Assembly (NCBI GenBank): GCA_002869855.2
Contig: NEWQ02000015.1
Coordinates: 32,458-96,457 of the forward strand
Direction: 5' to 3'
From: Nitrospira sp. CG24D
GTDB lineage: Bacteria > Nitrospirota > Nitrospiria > Nitrospirales > Nitrospiraceae
DNA: 64,000 nt
Positions 30,050-40,131 of this stretch are shown here, one piece after another. Within the stretch, counting starts at the first letter, position 1. Every line of letters starts with the position of its first letter. Both the position numbers and the translations under genes were made by a program. The notes under the pieces were generated by a model that had not been told where the DNA came from, did not search any database, and saw only the letters and a program-made list of their open reading frames with translations.

Positions 30050-31030
30050 ATGGAAAAGATTCTTTCACAGGATGAGATCGATGCGCTGTTGAATGGCGTG
30101 GTCTCCGGTGAGGTCGAAACGGCGCCGGCGGCGGAAGCCGCGGCTGAAGCGACGACCGGCGTGAAGGGGTACGATCTCCTCAATCAGGAGCGGATTATCA
30201 GGGGACGCATGCCGACCCTGGAGATGATTAACGATCGCTTTGTACGACGCCAGGCGGTGGCGTGGACCGGGGTGCTGCGAGAAGCGATTGAATTTGTAGT
30301 GGTCGGAACACAGGTCATCAAATTCGGTGAATTTCTAAAAAAGATTCCGATGCCATCCTCACTCAACGTTTTCCACATGGCCCCCCTGCGCGGCAGCGGC
30401 CTTTTTGTGATGGATGCCTTTCTCGTCTATCTCCTGGTCGATTACTTTTTCGGAGGGAAGGGACAAACCCATGTGAAGCCGGAAGGGCGGGATTTCACGG
30501 CCGTCCAAGTCCGCATGATCAAGAAGCTGCTCATGCTGGCGCTCGCGGATCTGGAAAAGGCCTGGCAGGCGATTCTTCCGGTGAAAGTAGACTATGTGCG
30601 CTCCGAGAGTAATCCCCAATTTGCCATGGTTGTGACAGCCTCAGAGGTCGTCATCGTGGTGACATTGCAAGTCATCATCGGGGAGACCACTCGGGATCTG
30701 TTCGTCGTGTATCCCTATTCGATGCTTGAGCCTATTAAGGAAAAGCTCTACTCCGGGCTGGTGTCGGATCAGTTGGAACAGGATGGGTCCTGGAACAGCA
30801 AATTCCGCGACTTGATCCATGAGTGCGAATTGCCCATTTCTGTGAAGCTCGGTTCCACCACAGTCACCGTCCAGGATGTGCTGAATTTTGCGCCCGGCGA
30901 TGTGGTGATGCTGGATCAGCGTCCCGGTGATCCGCTGGAATGTTATGTCGAGGACTATCTCAAGTTTCTGGGAAGCCCTGGGGTATTTAAAGGGAATCAC
31001 GCCTGTCGTGTCACGAAGGTGCTGACTTAA
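30050..31030 (+). CDS. fliM: flagellar motor switch protein FliM
   Basis: KILSQDEIDALLNGV N-terminus, FliM/FliN C-domain. Confidence 0.97.
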   Translation: MEKILSQDEIDALLNGVVSGEVETAPAAEAAAEATTGVKGYDLLNQERIIRGRMPTLEMINDRFVRRQAVAWTGVLREAIEFVVVGTQVIKFGEFLKKIPMPSSLNVFHMAPLRGSGLFVMDAFLVYLLVDYFFGGKGQTHVKPEGRDFTAVQVRMIKKLLMLALADLEKAWQAILPVKVDYVRSESNPQFAMVVTASEVVIVVTLQVIIGETTRDLFVVYPYSMLEPIKEKLYSGLVSDQLEQDGSWNSKFRDLIHECELPISVKLGSTTVTVQDVLNFAPGDVVMLDQRPGDPLECYVEDYLKFLGSPGVFKGNHACRVTKVLT

Positions 31031-31054
31031 CTCACAGGTAGGGGAGATGACCGT

Positions 31055-31423
31055 ATGGCTGACGACGATGCCAATCAAGCTGCCGAAACCACGACTCATG
31101 AGTCTGTCGCCGCGACGCCGGCCTCGTTTCCGCCGGTGACGAATACCGCGGTTGCGGAACAGACGAAGAATATCGATTTCATTCTCGATATCCCGATGAA
31201 GGTTTCTATCTACGTCGGCTCGACGAAGATGGCCATTCGAGACCTCTTGCAGCTTGCGCAAGGATCGGTGATCGAGCTCGATAAATTGGCCGGCGAACCG
31301 ATGGAAGTCATGGTGAACAATAAGCTGGTGGCCAAAGGCGAAGTGGTGGTCGTGAATGAAAAGTTCGGGATCAGGCTCACCGATGTGGTGAGCGCTGCGG
31401 AACGTGTCAAGCAACTGGCCTAA
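31055..31423 (+). CDS. fliN: flagellar motor switch protein FliN
   Basis: DFILDIPMKVSIYVGSTKMAIRDLLQLAQGSVIELDKLAGEPMEVMVN. Confidence 0.97.
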   Translation: MADDDANQAAETTTHESVAATPASFPPVTNTAVAEQTKNIDFILDIPMKVSIYVGSTKMAIRDLLQLAQGSVIELDKLAGEPMEVMVNNKLVAKGEVVVVNEKFGIRLTDVVSAAERVKQLA

Positions 31424-31442
31424 ACAATAGGGGAGCGATACC

Positions 31443-31850
31443 GTGGTTGACGTGTGGGACAGTATGGGCCGAACACTTTTGGCATTGGGGACGGTCCTGC
31501 TTCTGATGGGAGCCGTCGCCTGGGTTGCCCGGCGCGTATTATCACAACGCATCGGCATGTCCGGTGGCACACCCCTTATCCAGGTCGTGGCGAACAGTTA
31601 CCTGGCCCCGCGACAATCAATCGCCCTCGTCGCCATTGCCGGTCAATACTTCGCCGTCGGTCTGACGGCAGACACGCTCATTCCTCTCGGGCGTATCGAA
31701 GCCACAGAACATCTGGCGACGCTTGTATCATCCTCCGGTCAGACCAATGCTCCGTGCGGGATTTCCCCTCGTAGCCTGCTTTCAACTGAATGGTGGCAGG
31801 ATGTGACCAAAGCCTTCGGGCAGGGTAAACAAGGCGGACCGCATGCATAG
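31443..31850 (+). CDS. fliO: flagellar biosynthetic protein FliO
   Basis: TM segment plus IQVVANSYLAPRQSIALVAIAGQYFAVGLT; position between fliN and fliP. Confidence 0.88.
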   Translation: MVDVWDSMGRTLLALGTVLLLMGAVAWVARRVLSQRIGMSGGTPLIQVVANSYLAPRQSIALVAIAGQYFAVGLTADTLIPLGRIEATEHLATLVSSSGQTNAPCGISPRSLLSTEWWQDVTKAFGQGKQGGPHA

Positions 31851-32619
31851 CGTGAAGCGCGTGGCCGCACCATGGACCAGGTTCGTTCTAATTGGAGTTC
31901 TGCTCCTTATTGGCCTGGGGATGGCGACGCCTGAGCCGGTGTGGGCTGCCGGGCCGTCGGTCAGTATCGATCTGGGATCGGATTCACCCAAGCAGACGGC
32001 CGTCGTCATTCAGATTCTGATCCTGTTGACGGTGCTTTCTCTGGCGCCGGCGCTCTTTATCATGGTGACGTCGTTCACGCGGATTGTGATCGTCCTCTCG
32101 TTTCTCCGCCAAGCTCTCGGGACGCAATCGGTGCCACCGAATCAAGTCTTGCTGGCGCTCGCCTTGTTTCTCACGATGTTCATCATGGCCCCTGTCGGAC
32201 AACAAGTGTACGGCGACGCGCTGCAACCGCTGTTGGCCGAACAGCTGTCGTATGAAGATGCCTGGAAGAAGGGTATCGAGCCGGTGAGAGGATTCATGTT
32301 GCGCCAGCTCCGGGACAAGGATCTAGAACTCTTTATCACGCTCAGTAAGATCCCTAAACCGGACAAGATTGCCGATGTGCCGACTCATGTGGTGATCCCG
32401 GCCTTTATTCTGAGCGAGCTGCGCATCTCCTTTCAGATCGGTTTCTTGATCTACATCCCATTTTTGATTGTGGACATGGTGGTGGCCAGCATTCTGATGT
32501 CGATGGGCATGATGCTCTTGCCGCCGGCCGTCATTTCATTGCCGTTTAAACTCATTTTGTTTGTGCTGGCCGACGGATGGTATCTCGTCGTCGGTTCGAT
32601 GGTAAGGAGCTTTCAGTAA
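31843..32619 (+). CDS. fliP: flagellar type III export protein FliP
   Basis: MVTSFTRIVIVLSFLRQALGTQSVPPNQVLLALALFLTMFIM. Confidence 0.98.
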   Translation: MHSVKRVAAPWTRFVLIGVLLLIGLGMATPEPVWAAGPSVSIDLGSDSPKQTAVVIQILILLTVLSLAPALFIMVTSFTRIVIVLSFLRQALGTQSVPPNQVLLALALFLTMFIMAPVGQQVYGDALQPLLAEQLSYEDAWKKGIEPVRGFMLRQLRDKDLELFITLSKIPKPDKIADVPTHVVIPAFILSELRISFQIGFLIYIPFLIVDMVVASILMSMGMMLLPPAVISLPFKLILFVLADGWYLVVGSMVRSFQ

Positions 32620-32623
32620 TTCT

Positions 32624-32893
32624 ATGACACCGGAAATGGTCACCGAACTCGGACGGCAAGCCTTGGAAACGACCCTCTTAGTCTCAGCGCCCATCTTAGG
32701 TTTGAGCCTGCTCGTGGGCTTGGTAGTGAGTGCCTTTCAAGCGATGACACAATTGAATGAGCCGACCCTGAGCTTTGTGCCGAAGGTCTTAACTCTCTTC
32801 GGCGCCATTCTCGTATTTTTGCCCTGGATGTTGGGCGTCATGACCAGTTTCATGACCAATCTCCTCACCAATATTCCTGACTACATTCGCTAG
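32624..32893 (+). CDS. fliQ: flagellar export protein FliQ
   Basis: 89 aa, AFQAMTQLNEPTLSFVPKVL. Confidence 0.97.
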   Translation: MTPEMVTELGRQALETTLLVSAPILGLSLLVGLVVSAFQAMTQLNEPTLSFVPKVLTLFGAILVFLPWMLGVMTSFMTNLLTNIPDYIR

Positions 32894-32900
32894 GACCGGC

Positions 32901-33689
32901 ATGGGACTGACGCAAAACATTCACATCCTTCTCCCGCAATTCGAGGCCTTTCTTGTCCTGGTGTCGCGCATTGGAGGCCTGCTGGCCGCGCTGCCGGTCT
33001 TCAGCGGACGGACGATCCCCATCAAGGTCAAGCTCGGTTTAGTCTTGGCGTTGAGTCTGATGCTGGCTCCGTCGATTCCGATGCCCAGCGTGTCACTGGA
33101 TCCGGTGATCTTGGCAGGCGGCATGCTGAGCGAGATGACCATTGGCGTCACTATCGGCTTAGCGGTTCGCTTGATGTTTGGCGCGTTGGAAGTGGCCGGC
33201 GAGTTGTTGGGTATACAAATGGGATTCGGCGCGGTCCATCTGTTCGACCCGACGACCTCACAACAAACCCCGATGGTCGCACAGTTCTTCACCATGCTGG
33301 CTTCGTTGATCTTCCTCTCGCTGAATGCGCATCTGTTTGCCATGGCGACCATCATTCACAGTTATGAGGCGATCCCCGCATTCGGCGCCCATCTGTCCTC
33401 GCACCTGGGAGAAGAGATTCTCCTGCTGTCGCAGCGGATGTTTACGATCGGCCTGAAGTTGTCCGCGCCGGTGTTGATTGCCATTTTGCTCATCAATGTC
33501 CTCATGGCCTTGCTCGGACGCGCCGTCCCGCAAGTCCAGGTCTTTGTCTTAAGTTTTCCCATTACGATTGCCGGTGGATTGCTCGTCCTCAGCCTCGGAA
33601 TGCCGTTTACCGTGGCCTTGATCGGATCGGAGTTCGAACAGCTCCAACTCACGATTGAAGCGTTGCTCAGGAGTCTAGGACGTGGCTGA
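32901..33689 (+). CDS. fliR: flagellar export protein FliR
   Basis: Multi-TM, position fliQ-fliR-flhB. Confidence 0.96.
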   Translation: MGLTQNIHILLPQFEAFLVLVSRIGGLLAALPVFSGRTIPIKVKLGLVLALSLMLAPSIPMPSVSLDPVILAGGMLSEMTIGVTIGLAVRLMFGALEVAGELLGIQMGFGAVHLFDPTTSQQTPMVAQFFTMLASLIFLSLNAHLFAMATIIHSYEAIPAFGAHLSSHLGEEILLLSQRMFTIGLKLSAPVLIAILLINVLMALLGRAVPQVQVFVLSFPITIAGGLLVLSLGMPFTVALIGSEFEQLQLTIEALLRSLGRG

Positions 33690-34776
33690 GTCAGAGTCAG
33701 ACAAGAGCAGTCGGACAGAGGAAGCGACTGAAAAGCGGAAGGCAGAGGCACGACGCGATGGACAGGTTGCGATCAGCCGCGATGTCAGCACCGCGGCGGT
33801 CCTTATCGGAGGGGTCGGCTTCCTGGCCATCGGAGTGCCGATCGGACTGCGGCAGTTGACCGATGTCACGCGGCGCGGGTTGTCATTGTCATTCGACGAG
33901 ACTTTCTGGAAAGCGCTGACGGTGGAACATATCCACACGATTATCGTGCAGATCAGTGTGACGACGATAGTCCTGATTCTTCCCGTTCTCGCCGTCATTC
34001 TGTTCATGGGGACCGGCGCATCGCTGGCGCAAACGGGATTTCTGTGGAGACCGAACGCGCTGCAGCCCAACTTCAGCAAGCTCAATCCGCTTAAAGGCTT
34101 GGGACAACTGTTCTCCACCAGATCCGTAATGGAGCTCGTCAAGGGCCTCGTAAAGATTGCCATCATCATGGCGGTCGGACTCTTTACCGCACGTCACGAT
34201 CTGCTCATGGTGCCGGGACTGATGGACTACGATCTGCCGGCTTCGGTCGAAATGGCCGGGCACCTCACTCTCAAAGTGGCAATGGGCGTCGTGGGCGCGT
34301 TGGCGGTCCTCGCGGCCGTGGACTACATATATCAGCGCTTTGAGTGGTCCCGTGATCTGCGCATGACCAAAGAAGAAGTAAAGGAAGAACACAAGGCGTC
34401 GGAGGGCGACCCGTTAGTTCGTGGCCGTATCCGTTCCGCGCAACGCGATCTCGCCAAGAAACGCATGATGGCGGCAGTGAAGACCGCCGATGTCGTGGTG
34501 ACCAATCCAACTCACCTGGCGGTCGCCCTGAAGTATGACGCCACACAGAAAGCCGCACCGTTCGTGGTGGCCAAGGGCGCCGGATTCGTCGCGGAGCGTA
34601 TTCGCGAGCTGGCTCGTCACCATGGGGTGGCGGTGGTCGAGAATAAGCTGGTCGCTCGAACGCTCTACCGGCTGGTCGATATTGGGAAGGAAATTCCGTC
34701 GAACCTGTATCGCGCTGTTGCTGAAATCCTGGCATTTGTGTACCGGGCCAGGGGAGTGAACCCCGGACAGTTATAA
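33682..34776 (+). CDS. flhB: flagellar export protein FlhB
   Basis: EKRKAEARRDGQVAISRDV; autocleavage NPTH motif VVTNPTHLAVALKYD. Confidence 0.98.
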   Translation: MAESESDKSSRTEEATEKRKAEARRDGQVAISRDVSTAAVLIGGVGFLAIGVPIGLRQLTDVTRRGLSLSFDETFWKALTVEHIHTIIVQISVTTIVLILPVLAVILFMGTGASLAQTGFLWRPNALQPNFSKLNPLKGLGQLFSTRSVMELVKGLVKIAIIMAVGLFTARHDLLMVPGLMDYDLPASVEMAGHLTLKVAMGVVGALAVLAAVDYIYQRFEWSRDLRMTKEEVKEEHKASEGDPLVRGRIRSAQRDLAKKRMMAAVKTADVVVTNPTHLAVALKYDATQKAAPFVVAKGAGFVAERIRELARHHGVAVVENKLVARTLYRLVDIGKEIPSNLYRAVAEILAFVYRARGVNPGQL

Positions 34777-34791
34777 GAAGGGCTGTATCAC

Positions 34792-36894
34792 ATGGCATCC
34801 ACGACAACCGTTACTCCAATCGAACATCCTCCGCTGCTCAAGCATCCGGACATTGTCATGTCCGTGGGTGTGGTCGGCGTGCTCATGGTCATGTTGCTGC
34901 CGCTCCCGCGGTTCTTACTGGACCTGTTGCTCAGTTTCGACATCACGATTTCCATCATCATTTTGTTGGTGGGATTACAAGTACGCCGGCCGATGGATTT
35001 TTCGGTATTCCCCTCGATTCTCCTGATGGTCACGCTTCTCCGGCTGTCCCTGAATATTGCATCGACCCGCCTGATTCTATTGCATGGGAATGAAGGAGCG
35101 GCGGCGGCAGGGGAGGTCATCCGAACGTTCGGCAACTTTGTTGTCGGCGGGAATTACACCGTCGGTCTCGTGGTATTTGCGATCCTGGTGATCATCAATT
35201 TCGTGGTGGTGACCAAGGGCGCCGGCCGCGTGGCTGAAGTCGCCGCCCGCTTCACATTGGATGCGATGCCGGGTAAGCAGATGGCGATCGATGCCGACTT
35301 GAACGCGGGCCTCATCAAAGAAGATGAAGCCCGGCGGCGCCGGAAGGATATCGCGGAAGAGGCCGACTTTTACGGCGCCATGGACGGTGCCAGCAAGTTT
35401 GTTCGAGGCGACGCGGTCGCGGCGGTCATCATCGTCGTGGTGAATATCGTCGGGGGACTGACCATCGGCATTCTACAGCAGGGCATGAGCCCCGGCCTGG
35501 CGGCGCAAACCTATACGCTTTTGACCGTCGGTGAAGGCCTGGTCGCCCAAATTCCTGCGCTGATCGTCTCGACCGCCACCGGTATGATTGTGACGCGCGC
35601 TGCCTCAGAAAACGACCTTGGCGCGGAAATGACGCAGCAACTCCTCAATTCCCACAGGGCCGTCGGGACGGCAGGCGGAATCCTGCTGGCACTCGGCTTG
35701 GTGCCGGGTTTGCCGCATCTGGCCTTCCTGGTGCTCGGAGCCGGCGTGTCCTGGATCGCCTACCATCTCTATCAGCGGGAACAGGCGCCTGAGACTCAGA
35801 CTCCTCCGCCGGTGACCGCCAAAGTTGACGAGCCGGTCGCCCACATTGCCCCGCTCGATCTGATGGAAGTGCAAGTGGGATATGGGCTGATCAATCTCGT
35901 GGAGGGCACACAGGGGAATGCGCTCCTGGATCGGATCAAGGGTTTGCGGAGACAGTTTGCCGAATCCATGGGGTTTGTCGTCCCTCCCATTCATATCCGG
36001 GACAATCTGCAACTGCGTCCGAATGAATACGCGATCATGCTGAAGGGGGTCGAGGTTGCCAAGGCCGAAGTCCTCCCCGGCCATGTGCTGGCGATCGATC
36101 CCGGCACGGCGCAGCGCGGGATGGTGCAAGGCATTCCCACCAAAGAACCGGCATTTGGATTGCCGGCATTGTGGGTCGCTGAGGACCAACGTGAGCAGGC
36201 ACAGATGGCCGGCTATACCGTCGTCGATGCCAGTTCGGCCATTACCACGCATCTCTCTGAAATCATCAAACGTCACGGGCACGAATTATTGGGCCGGCAG
36301 GAAGCGCAAGCCTTGCTCGACGAAGTCGGCAAGACGCATCCGAAACTGGTGGAAGAACTCGTTCCGACCATGGTCTCGCTGGGTACAGTGGTTCGGATTT
36401 TGGGAAATCTCCTTAAAGAGGGCATTCCTATCAGGGATATTCGCTCCATCCTGGAAGCCATCGCCGATCATGCGATGACGACCAAGGATGCCGAACTCTT
36501 GACGGAAATGGCTCGTCAATCATTAGCCCGGACCATTACAAAGCAGTACCAGGCGCCGGATGGCTCGCTCCCGGTCATTACGCTTGATCCGCGCCTCGAT
36601 CGCACGCTTGCTGAGCAAGCGTCAACATTGCCGCAGGGAGCCATGCTGAATCTGGATCCCGCGCTGTCGCACAAACTTCTGACGGCACTCAAGCAATCAG
36701 CGGAACGCGTGGCTGCGCGAGGCCAGCAGCCGATTCTGCTCTGTTCTCCGGCCGTGCGCCGACACCTGCGCCGGTTGACGGACCGGCTCTTGCATTCTGT
36801 GCCGGTCGTTGGCCTGAATGAAATCGATGCCATGGTGAGATTGCAGTCACTCGATACCATCCGGCTGGACTCAGAACTTCCGCAACCGTCGTGA
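34792..36894 (+). CDS. flhA: flagellar export protein FlhA
   Basis: GAGRVAEVAARFTLDAMPGKQMAIDADLNAGLI. Confidence 0.98.
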   Translation: MASTTTVTPIEHPPLLKHPDIVMSVGVVGVLMVMLLPLPRFLLDLLLSFDITISIIILLVGLQVRRPMDFSVFPSILLMVTLLRLSLNIASTRLILLHGNEGAAAAGEVIRTFGNFVVGGNYTVGLVVFAILVIINFVVVTKGAGRVAEVAARFTLDAMPGKQMAIDADLNAGLIKEDEARRRRKDIAEEADFYGAMDGASKFVRGDAVAAVIIVVVNIVGGLTIGILQQGMSPGLAAQTYTLLTVGEGLVAQIPALIVSTATGMIVTRAASENDLGAEMTQQLLNSHRAVGTAGGILLALGLVPGLPHLAFLVLGAGVSWIAYHLYQREQAPETQTPPPVTAKVDEPVAHIAPLDLMEVQVGYGLINLVEGTQGNALLDRIKGLRRQFAESMGFVVPPIHIRDNLQLRPNEYAIMLKGVEVAKAEVLPGHVLAIDPGTAQRGMVQGIPTKEPAFGLPALWVAEDQREQAQMAGYTVVDASSAITTHLSEIIKRHGHELLGRQEAQALLDEVGKTHPKLVEELVPTMVSLGTVVRILGNLLKEGIPIRDIRSILEAIADHAMTTKDAELLTEMARQSLARTITKQYQAPDGSLPVITLDPRLDRTLAEQASTLPQGAMLNLDPALSHKLLTALKQSAERVAARGQQPILLCSPAVRRHLRRLTDRLLHSVPVVGLNEIDAMVRLQSLDTIRLDSELPQPS

Positions 36895-36902
36895 GGTGAA
36901 CA

Positions 36903-38309
36903 ATGAAAGTCAAAACTTTTCATGCCTTGACCATGCAGGATGCGATTCGAGCGATCAAAGAAGAGTTGGGTCCGGATGCCGTCATCCTTTCGTCCAAGGA
37001 AGTGCATCAAGGCGGCCGGCTGATGAGTTATTTCAATAAGCCCGTGTTGGAGGTCATGGCAGCGGCCGAATATGATCCGTTGCCGCCGATCAAGCCGTCG
37101 CGGGACACGTCAGCCCCGAGCGAGCCACGGAAAGCTCCACAGGCGCCATCTTCTGCCAGCACATGGACGCAGCCGATTGGATCAGAAGTTTTTCGTGACA
37201 CCTTGCAAGGAATGTTAGCGAAACCAGCAACTCCATCTCAGGCTCATGGAATAAAGCAACCTCCTGTGTCTTCGCCCGCTCCTCGGCCCGCGCGCCCGTC
37301 AGCGCCGCGGTCATCGGATATCCAACAGGGTCGCTTACACGATCTACGCAAAGAGTTGCGCGAATTGACCCGTGAGATCGGCGCATCATTGCCGGCGGCA
37401 TCACAATCCTTAAGCCATCATGCGGAGCCGGCCATCGCTTGGTTATGCCGCAATCTTGTAGCACAAGGACTGCGTCCGTCGAGCGCAGACCGTATTGGAC
37501 GGTCGTTGGGCGTGGAACTGGCTCGTCGCAACTCGACGGACCCGCACGACCTCCAGAATGCGTTGGCGAAGTGTCTGGCGCAAGACATTCGCGTGAGCGG
37601 ATCACTGCTCTCCGGCGCAGGAGATCGGACGATCGCCATGATGATTGGCACAAACGGAGCCGGAAAGACAGCGGCCATTACCAAGCTCGCGGCACACTAT
37701 CAATTAGAAGAGAAGAAGTCCGTCGCCATTGTCTCGTTGGACACCTATCGATTAGCTTCGGTCGAACAACTGCGGATGTATGCCGACGTGTTGGGCATCC
37801 CCTGCGAATCGGCGATGTCTGCCAAACAGGCCGCGGCATATGTCCACAAGCATGCCGAGGCCGACCTGATTCTGATCGATACGGCCGGTTTCGGAGAAAA
37901 GGATCTGGCCTTGGTGCACACCCTGCATCAGCTCCTGAAGGCCGAACCGGAAGTGCAAACGCATGTCGTGGTCTCGGCCTCGACACGTGAGCAGGATTTG
38001 CAGCGCCAGGTGGCGAAGATTCATGCGCTCCCGCTATTGCGATTGTTGTTTAGCAAGCTCGATGAAACAGATTCATTCGGGGCACTCTACGAATTGAGTC
38101 ATCAATCAGGCATTCCGCTGTCCTATTGGAGCGCCGGTCAGCGGGTTCCAGAGGATCTTGAGGTCGCCACCGCGCCACGGCTGGCCGAGCTTCTTGTCGG
38201 ACGCCGGTACACCGTCCCGTTCCGATCGTCACTGGGCGCTCACGCGTCGACGGATCGGGCTTCATCAGTTAGCGCATACGAAGACACCATGAACACTGTT
38301 ACACGGTAG
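36903..38309 (+). CDS. flhF: SRP-type GTPase FlhF
   Basis: MKVKTFHALTMQDAIRAIKEELGPDAVILSSKEV; GTNGAGKTAAITKLA. Confidence 0.97.
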   Translation: MKVKTFHALTMQDAIRAIKEELGPDAVILSSKEVHQGGRLMSYFNKPVLEVMAAAEYDPLPPIKPSRDTSAPSEPRKAPQAPSSASTWTQPIGSEVFRDTLQGMLAKPATPSQAHGIKQPPVSSPAPRPARPSAPRSSDIQQGRLHDLRKELRELTREIGASLPAASQSLSHHAEPAIAWLCRNLVAQGLRPSSADRIGRSLGVELARRNSTDPHDLQNALAKCLAQDIRVSGSLLSGAGDRTIAMMIGTNGAGKTAAITKLAAHYQLEEKKSVAIVSLDTYRLASVEQLRMYADVLGIPCESAMSAKQAAAYVHKHAEADLILIDTAGFGEKDLALVHTLHQLLKAEPEVQTHVVVSASTREQDLQRQVAKIHALPLLRLLFSKLDETDSFGALYELSHQSGIPLSYWSAGQRVPEDLEVATAPRLAELLVGRRYTVPFRSSLGAHASTDRASSVSAYEDTMNTVTR

Positions 38310-38320
38310 GAGGAACGAAC

Positions 38321-39187
38321 ATGCAGAGCGGATCGTTGATATCTATGACAGGGGACGTATCGGAGCGAGTCTCGTCTCTGCCCCACGTCATCGCCGTGGC
38401 CAGCGGTAAAGGTGGCGTTGGAAAAACGAACATCGTGGCCAATATGGCGGTGGGATTGAGTAAAGCCGGCCAGCGTGTGCTGGTGTTGGATGCGGATCTT
38501 GGGTTGGGCAATCTGGATATCTTACTGGGATTGGTGCCTGAGTATACCATTGAGCATGTGTTAGCCGGGACCCACACGTTGGATGACGTCATTGTCGATG
38601 GCCCGGAAGGCATCCGGATCTTGCCTGCCAGCTCGGGTGTTCCACAGCTGACCTCGCTGAGTGAATCGCAGCAAATGTTGCTCTTGGAGCAATTGGAGGC
38701 GCTCTCGCAGGACGTTGACGTGCTCCTGATCGATACGGGGGCCGGGATTTCTCCGAATGTGACCTTCTTCGCATCGGCGGCGCAGGATACCATTGTCGTG
38801 GTATCCCCTGAACCCACGTCCCTCACAGACGCCTACGCACTCATCAAGGTGTTGACCAGACAATATCGGGAACGTCGATTCAAGGTCCTGGTCAACATGG
38901 CAAAGAGCCCGCGAGAAGCGGCAGAGGTGTTCAGAAAACTCGACACCGCTGCGGATCGTTTCCTGCATGTTGTGCTCGAATATGTCGGCTATATTCCCCA
39001 GGATGATTATGTTCCGCTGGCTGTGATGCGGCAAAAGGCGCTGCTGGAGCTGTTTCCAGCCTCGCCGGCGGCTCAAGCTCTGATGCGGCTCGCTGGGCAA
39101 GTTTTGCAGTGGCCGAAGCAGACTTTTCCTAAGAGTGCCGTGCAGCTTTTGTGGCAACGCTTACTTCATACCACCGCAGTCATGTGA
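38321..39187 (+). CDS. flhG: MinD-like ATPase FlhG/FleN
   Basis: ASGKGGVGKTNIVANMAVGL deviant Walker A; downstream of flhF. Confidence 0.95.
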   Translation: MQSGSLISMTGDVSERVSSLPHVIAVASGKGGVGKTNIVANMAVGLSKAGQRVLVLDADLGLGNLDILLGLVPEYTIEHVLAGTHTLDDVIVDGPEGIRILPASSGVPQLTSLSESQQMLLLEQLEALSQDVDVLLIDTGAGISPNVTFFASAAQDTIVVVSPEPTSLTDAYALIKVLTRQYRERRFKVLVNMAKSPREAAEVFRKLDTAADRFLHVVLEYVGYIPQDDYVPLAVMRQKALLELFPASPAAQALMRLAGQVLQWPKQTFPKSAVQLLWQRLLHTTAVM

Positions 39188-39209
39188 TGGAGTCAAAGGC
39201 ATATTTATT

Positions 39210-39959
39210 ATGAGTAAAACGGCAGTTCATCGTGTCCATCAAGCGATTCCCAGCGGCGATGCGCATCGGGAACAACTGATCAAAGAGTTTGCGCATGTGA
39301 TTCGGGCTATGGCCCACCGCCTGGCCTTTCGATTACCCGCATACCTGGATGCCGAGGATCTGATCTCCGTCGGGACCATCGGCCTCATGGATGCGATGGA
39401 GAAATACGATCCCAATCGAGAAGCGAAATTCAAGACCTATGCAGAGTTCAGGATTCGCGGCGCCATGCTGGACGAAATTCGCTCGATGGATTGGATTCCA
39501 CGTTCCGTGCATGAACGAATCGGTTTGCTGCAAAAGACCCATATCACGTTGTTGAATCGACTGGGACGCCCTCCGCTGGATGAAGAAGTGGCATCCGAGC
39601 TCAAGATGCCTCTGGATGAACTCGATGACTTTATCTCGCGGGCTCGTGGGGCCGTCATGATCAGTATCGACGACTTGGGGCTTCAAGAGCCGGATGGGCA
39701 CAAAGTCGTCAAGATGCTCGCCGATACGCATCACCCGGACCCCTTGTCCACCTTAGTGAATGAGCGAGAGCGCGAAGCGATCGGCGATGCCATTCAAGGA
39801 TTGCCTGAAAAGGAACGGCTGGTTCTGACCCTCTACTATTATGAAGAACTCACGATGAAAGAAATTGGGGAGCTCTTAAAAGTCACGGAATCCCGTGTGT
39901 GCCAGATTCACACAAAAGCCATCCTCCGACTGAAAGCCTTTCTGCATGCCGACGGGTAG
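39210..39959 (+). CDS. fliA: flagellar sigma factor FliA (sigma28)
   Basis: FRIRGAMLDEIRSMDWIPRSVHERI; LVLTLYYYEELTMKEIGELLKVTESRVCQIHTKAI. Confidence 0.97.
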   Translation: MSKTAVHRVHQAIPSGDAHREQLIKEFAHVIRAMAHRLAFRLPAYLDAEDLISVGTIGLMDAMEKYDPNREAKFKTYAEFRIRGAMLDEIRSMDWIPRSVHERIGLLQKTHITLLNRLGRPPLDEEVASELKMPLDELDDFISRARGAVMISIDDLGLQEPDGHKVVKMLADTHHPDPLSTLVNEREREAIGDAIQGLPEKERLVLTLYYYEELTMKEIGELLKVTESRVCQIHTKAILRLKAFLHADG

Positions 39960-39970
39960 AGCTCGGCACA

Positions 39971-40009
39971 GGCCGACTTGATGCGAATTGCTCGCCGCCT
40001 GAGTCGGCC
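39971..40009 (+). terminator. possible stem-loop downstream of fliA
   Basis: GGCCGACT...AGTCGGCC 8-bp inverted repeat with long loop. Confidence 0.35.
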
Positions 40010-40131
40010 TTACCGTGATGGTTTGTGGCGGTTTCTGCCGAATTGAGTGTTTCTCATACGTGCTCTTCAGTTCTCTCGCTGAACAGCCGAGACAGAGGCA
40101 TCACCTGGAAGGATGTCTCCGCCTCTCGGTC

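Noticed and set aside
38321-39187. Missing DQAxxLR activator motif in FlhG as a novelty
   Set aside because: Not seen here, but FleN-type homologues of other phyla also lack a clear version, so not unusual enough to report
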